A stretch of DNA of 64,000 nucleotides from positions 372,001-436,000 of the forward strand of contig JALQBC010000028.1 of assembly GCA_023375675.1 (NCBI GenBank), given 5' to 3'. Source of the DNA: Cytospora piceicola. Its lineage: Eukaryota; Ascomycota; Sordariomycetes; Diaporthales; Cytosporaceae. A program made the translations under genes and the position numbers. Under the pieces are notes generated by a model, which was not told where the DNA came from, did not search any database, and saw only the letters and a program-made list of their open reading frames with translations. Below, piece after piece: positions 58,799 to 64,000 of the stretch; positions within the stretch are counted from its first letter, which is position 1, and every line of letters starts with the position of its first letter.

Positions 58799-59849
58799 GG
58801 TTTCTCCCGCTATACATAAGAGACCTCTCATATGGGCCAAGGGGAGGTGAAGCCTTATCTGAAGAGCAAGGAAGACAAGACAAAAGAAGCAACACAAAAA
58901 AAAAACAGTGGTCATTTTTCCCGTTCCATTCTCATTAGAATCTGGCTGATCAGTTGGTTGATACGCTTACATATCCGTCACGACTGTCATGGGCGGGTCA
59001 TCCGCCCAAGGTTGTATTTTTCTCTTCTTCGGCTTCTTATTTTGCATGGCGAAGCACGGCGTTTCTGATGGATCCACGATCCAACGAGCATGACTTAATG
59101 GGACACGGCGGTGCTTAATGGTGAAAGGAGGTTAGGCAACTCCTTGTTGTGGATTGGCACTCAAGAAGACATTATTTGGACGTTATTATTACATGGTTGC
59201 ACAAGATGTAGACATCAAGATGCATCCTGTTTAAATGTTTTGTTTGACTCCATACTCAAGTACTTGGAAGAGATGCCACTTCCACCGCGTAGGTCATGTA
59301 AGCTTCTTGCCCAATATGTATTTCGTTCCAGATGTCGGTCGAAGGTGGCTTCATTTATCTTGACCGGAAATTTCCTCCTAACCCTCGCACCTTGTCAACC
59401 TTCCAGGAAATTCCTGGATGGTCATTCGTGACTTCCCAAGTCCGTCTGTATGGACGTACAATTACCTACCTAGGTACCTAACTCATCAGCCTCGTTTGAT
59501 GCTGCCAGACTGCCAGACTGCCAGCTGGGTGCCAGCTGCACTTTAAGCGGGGTGTAAATGAAGTCCGTGCCACCCCTAAACAGGCAACGCATTAGCGTTT
59601 CCGTATCCCTGCAGCTCTGCCAGCTCTGAAAGAACATTCAAAGGCCAGTCGAGTGAGTGGCCAAAGCTGCATCCCGTCAACAACCGCGGTCATCCACCTT
59701 CCTCCAGCTCCGACGACTTTCCTTAAAGCCAACCACAGGCCCTCCGCCCGGGCATTTTGTTCCCTTGACCACTCTTCTCTTCTTTCTTTCGACTTGCGCA
59801 CTGACTACTCGACACCGCAACCGATACACACCCATCAGACCGCGGCAAG
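58799..59849. other. Intergenic region before SPT5
   Basis: No gene recognised. It has an ACCTACCTAGGTACCTA palindromic tract at about 59464-59480 and a CTGCCAGACTGCCAG short repeat at about 59502-59524. Open frames are random or shadows. Confidence 0.5.
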
Positions 59850-62800
59850 ATGTCGTCACCGCAGCACAAATACGACGATTCCGATTCGGAAGGCGATGAC
59901 TTCAACCCTGCGCCCGCCGACATGTCTGACGATGAGCAACCGCGCGATGAACCCGAGTCGCCAGTTGCGTCCAGAAATGATGCTCGACAAAGCAGCGTGA
60001 GCCGCGACGACGAGGATGCCGATGCGAACGGAGATGCGCACTCAGCAAACGGACATGATGATGAGGACGGCGTCGTAGAGGAGGAAGAGGAAGAAACCAC
60101 TGGAGGGCGCAAGGCGGCTAGAGATGACGATGATGAAGACGATGATGAAGAAGATGATGAGGAAGACGAAGACGACGACGACGACGAGGAGATGCCTGTA
60201 CGTGTAATGGCCCCTTGATGGCACGCCCGCTATCGCTTTGGCTTCCCACCATCAGGCGCGGATGATCGGCCCGCATATTTTCCATTGGTCACTACTGCTA
60301 TGCATTACCCTGCTGACAAGCACACAGACACACCGACGCAAGCGAAGAAGGGGCAGGGACGCCCGTGCTGCTTTCTTCGATGTGGAGGCCGAAGTCGACG
60401 AGGACGACGAAGAAGCCGAGGACGAGGAGGATCAAGCAGAGATAGGAGACTTCATTGATCCCTCGCATCCCGACGAACTCGCCGAGGCCGGAGACATCGA
60501 TGATGAGAGATACCACCGAGAGCTCGATCGCCGAAAGCAAATCGAAGATAACGCCGGTGCCGAGGAGGTTGCAGAGCGATTGAAGAGAGACTATGGCAGG
60601 AAAAACGCCTACTCGGGTCGCGGCGGCCTCGGAGACTCCACCGTCATACCCAAGAGATTGCTGCTTCCCAGTGTCAACGACCCCTCCATCTGGGCCGTCA
60701 AATGTAGGGAAGGCAAGGAGAACGAGGTTGTCTTGGCTATCATGAAGCTTGTGGAAGAGAGGATGGGGAGTAAAGATGAGCTCCCCATCACCTCCGCGTT
60801 TGAGCGAGGTGGACCGACTTCGGTCATGAAAGGCTACATCTACGTCGAAGCATACCACCACAACGACGTCATCAAGGCTCTCGAGGACGTCCTTAACGTA
60901 TACCCGAACTCCAAGATGTTCCTGATCGAGATCAAGGACATGCCGGATTTGCTCCGCGTACAGGCACCCCCTAAGCTGACACCCGGTACCTGGGTGCGTA
61001 TCAAGAGGCCTAAAGTGTACGAGGGTGACCTTGGCCAAGTTCAGGACATCATGGATACCGGCCTCGAAGCCCAGGTCAAGATTATTCCTCGAATTGACTA
61101 CTCTCCTCGTGAGGAGAAGCCGGACAAGTTTGATAAGGACGGAAAGAGGAAGCGACCAGGGTTCTTCGCCAAAGCTCGTCCACCTCAGAGACTGTTCAGC
61201 GATGTTGAAGCAAGGAAGCGCAACCCCAGCGGACTGTCAGGCAACCCGATGACAAATACGTGGATGTACAAGAACGAAAACTACGTTAAGGGGTTCCTCG
61301 TCAAATCACTTAAGCTTCAACATCTCGTCACGACTAACGTCAACCCCACCCTTGAAGAGGTTACCAAGTTCGCCAGCTCAGATGAGAAGGATGGCGCTGA
61401 GAACCTCGATCTCAAAGCGCTTGCGGCAAGCTTGAAAGACAGCAGTGCCAATGTCGCCTATCTGCCGGGCGACATTGTCGAGGTGTTCAGGGGCGAACAG
61501 AGGGGTGTTGTTGGAAAGACTACCAACGTTGTGGGCGACATTGTTACCGTCGCGGTCACGGAGGGTGGCCTTGAAGGCCAGACCATTGAGATTCCCTCCT
61601 CGGCTTTGCGAAAGCGTTTCAGGCTGGGTGACCATGTCAAGGTCACCAGCGCCAGTCGGTACCAAGATGAGGTCGGTATGGTCGTAAAGATCTCTGATGA
61701 CCGCGTCACATTCTTGACAGATCAAAACAACACCGAGATCACCGTCTTCAGCAAGGATCTCAGAGAGGCCAGTGATATCAGTGGGCAAGGCTCTCTCGGC
61801 CAGTACGCGCTGCTTGATCTTGTCCAGCTGGACATGACTACGGTTGGATGTATTGTCAAGGTGGACCGGGACTCCCTGGTTGTCCTGGATCAGAACGGTA
61901 GCACAAGGCAAGTCATGCCTTCTCAGATCGCAAACAAGATCCCCAGGCGGAAACACACCATTTCTGCTGACCGCAATGGCTCGGAGATCCGCCTGGACGA
62001 CGTGGTTAAGGAATACGGCGGTCAACAGCGACAAGGCAAGATTATCCACATTCACCGATCTTTCGTCTACTTGCACAACAACGAGTCCAGCGAGAATGCT
62101 GGCGTATTCGTCACTCGCTCCAGCAGCCTGATGACAATTGCGGCAAAGGGCGGCCGGGTTGCAGCTGGGCCCGACTTGACTCAGATGAACCCTGCGGTGA
62201 AGCGGAACCCCAACGGTGGTGGCGGTGGAATGGCACCGCCGCAGAAGCAGCAGCAGACGTTCGGACGTGACCGTTCGATCGGCCAGACAGTCACCATCAA
62301 GAAGGGCGGCTGGAAGGGCTTGCTGGGTATTGTCAAGGATACGACGGACACTCATGCTCGTGTCGAGCTGCACACCAAGGGCAAGATTGTCACTGTGCCC
62401 AAGGTCGACCTGGTATTCAAGGACAAGCTTACTGGTCGGTCTATCGACATCAATGGCAGAGGTGGTGGCTTTGCCGGCCGTGGTGGTTATGGTGGCGGCC
62501 GTGGAGGCTTCGACTCGGGCCTCGGCAGCCGCACACCCCAAGTCTCTTCAGGATCCGAGCGAACACCAGCTTGGGGCTCTTCAAGAGGTATGCTTTTCTC
62601 CCCATCCCTTTGGACTACTCAATTACTAACTAATATGTTACAGCCGCCGCTCGCACGCCAGCATGGAGCCAAGGTCCATCCTCAGGATCACGCACGCCAG
62701 CGTGGGGCGACGGATCCCGCACTGTCAACCCTTACGACGGCAGCCGAACGGCCTACGGTTCCGGTTCTCGCACCCCAGCGTGGTCATCAGGCGCAAAGAC

Positions 62801-63242
62801 CCCAGCACCTGATGGCTTCTCCCTCGGAAATAAGACACCGGCTTACGGCGGATCGGGCGGCGACTCAGCATGGGGCGCAGGATCCAAGACTCCAGCCTAC
62901 GGTATCTCGGCACCCACACCAGGAGCGAGCCATGATCCTTGGGGTCCCACACCAGCTGCCTATGACGCACCAACCCCGGGAGCAGGTCTTGGAGCCCCGA
63001 CCCCTGGTGCGGCGCTCAATGCGCCGACGCCCGGAGCGTACAATGCGCCCACACCGGGCGCGCTCAACGCCCCTACGCCAGGTGGATGGCAGGGCGGTTG
63101 GGGAGCCGACAGCGCTCCGACGCCTGCGGCGGCGGCGCCTACGCCGGGCGCGAGTGGTGGTGGGTACTACAGCGCGCCTACGCCTGGAGCATTTGCTGAG
63201 ACGCCTGCGGCGAGTGGACCGCGGTACACTGATGATGATTGA
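59850..63242 (+). CDS. SPT5: Transcription elongation factor Spt5
   Basis: Three exons (59850-60197, 60328-62587, 62644-63242) give 1068 residues. It is the large DSIF subunit: it binds Spt4 and RNA polymerase II in the nucleus to aid elongation and capping. The N-terminus (1 to about 175) is strongly acidic. The NGN domain follows ([37 protein letters not shown]). Successive KOW domains come next ([80 protein letters not shown]). After the last KOW comes an RGG-like linker and a C-terminal repeat region with TPAWG/TPAYG units and then APTPGA units, ending in YTDDD. The frame that runs through to 63273 retains the second intron and is wrong after 62587. Highly conserved single-copy housekeeping gene. 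Confidence 0.95.
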
Positions 63243-64000
63243 AGGACCCGAAGTGGCGATGGAGGGCTGGTGATGGCCAGATAGATAGATGTAAGGAGGG
63301 ATTCAAGAGTCTTGGGAGACGGGTTTCACTCGAGGCGTTCTTTGAGGACTTGTAGCATAGTGGCATTATATTGATGAAGTTGCAGGTGCAGGAAGGGGAA
63401 AATGATAAGAATTCAAATCAAAATCGCAATGATTATTCACATTGGCATCGGATCAGGAACTTAACTCTCCTGGCTGGGCAGACTGATGCGAGGACAGTCT
63501 CTTTGATCGTCGAGAAAGTGCACAAAGGTCTCGAGTGCTGGAATGACCAATTGTGCCTGTGGACTTGACGGTTCTTTTTATGCACGTTCATGTAGTAGTG
63601 ATAATGGTGTCGGTGGTCCCGAGGTCCCGGTACCCACTTGAAGATGTTGGTCCCTACGCCCGGAATACAAAGGCTTGCGATGATGATAGAGTTGGCTTGG
63701 CCGTATCGATTTTTCAATGATACTGAGCGTCGGTCTTGTTGCTCCCAAGCTGGCATGCAGCCAAGCGATTCGAATTTGATGTATTCCTAACTTAGATGCT
63801 GAAAATTTTGTCAGACCATTTGAATTGTGAGTAAGCCTTGTCGAGGTTGCATGTAGGGAGGTAATATTGAAACCCTGCGGGTATGTCTCTTTTCAGGGGT
63901 GGCGTGGGTTGGTGACTTATTGACGCGGCTAACGCAGTATATTACCCACCGAACCCAACCTAGATGCGCAATAGGGTTGCATTGATGTATCAGGCACAGG
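63243..64000. other. 3' flank of SPT5, no gene seen
   Basis: Short frames on both strands (e.g. 63433-63756 minus) have no recognisable features. The window ends without a further supported gene. Confidence 0.5.

Noticed and set aside
60238..63273. Single 1011-residue frame for Spt5
   Set aside because: It starts within the first intron and reads through the second. The three-exon model restores the acidic N-terminus and the C-terminal repeats.

Overview
The window is nuclear DNA of a filamentous ascomycete (Pezizomycotina). The evidence is short GT..AG introns with CTGAC/CTAAC-type branch points, the gene families present (fungal P450s, BBE-like FAD oxidases, DHA-type MFS, Spt5, CAB4-type PPAT), and an AT-rich block almost devoid of CpA/TpG, the footprint of repeat-induced point mutation (RIP). 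I could not assign genus; a Sordariomycete-like fungus is an inference.

Layout. (1) 1-5.2 kb: the 5' end of a P450 running off the left edge, an intact three-exon P450 (927-2930), and an FAD-linked oxidase (3416-5122). (2) 5.54-26.87 kb: a gene-free RIP island made of nested retrotransposons. A Ty1/copia element (gag, zinc knuckle, protease, integrase, RT; about 7.9-25.8 kb) is split at integrase by a Ty3/gypsy element (10244-25071; matching LTRs; 5-bp duplication TATAA). The gypsy element in turn holds two inverted, non-coding LTR elements (12041-14012 and 21644-23582). A solo LTR that escaped RIP (9520-9724) interrupts the copia integrase. (3) 27.1-51.2 kb: secondary-metabolism genes resume. 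In order: a bZIP-basic/ankyrin (bANK, ToxE-type) regulator, an eight-exon P450, two tandem P450s paralogous to the one at 927, a secreted bicovalent FAD oxidase, an MFS exporter containing a 15-nt microexon, another P450, a 5'-truncated Gfo/Idh-type oxidoreductase, and a short-chain dehydrogenase. (4) 51.3-52.7 kb: two adjacent MITE-like elements and an intron-containing tRNA-Ile(AAU). (5) 54.3-64 kb: conserved housekeeping genes: phosphopantetheine adenylyltransferase, a DCAF7/TTG1-like WD40 protein and transcription elongation factor Spt5.

How the genes may work together. Five P450s plus the partial one, two flavin oxidases, an SDR, an efflux pump and a bANK regulator look like the tailoring, export and regulatory part of a biosynthetic gene cluster. 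No PKS, NRPS or terpene synthase lies in the window, so the core enzyme is either beyond the left edge, where another P450 starts, or elsewhere. The RIP island sits inside this cluster: it starts about 0.3-0.4 kb from the 5' end of the first FAD oxidase and ends about 0.2 kb from the 3' end of the bANK gene, so heterochromatin may influence both flanks. Exon structures were deduced by eye from frame continuity, splice consensus and family motifs. All modelled multi-exon genes close in frame.
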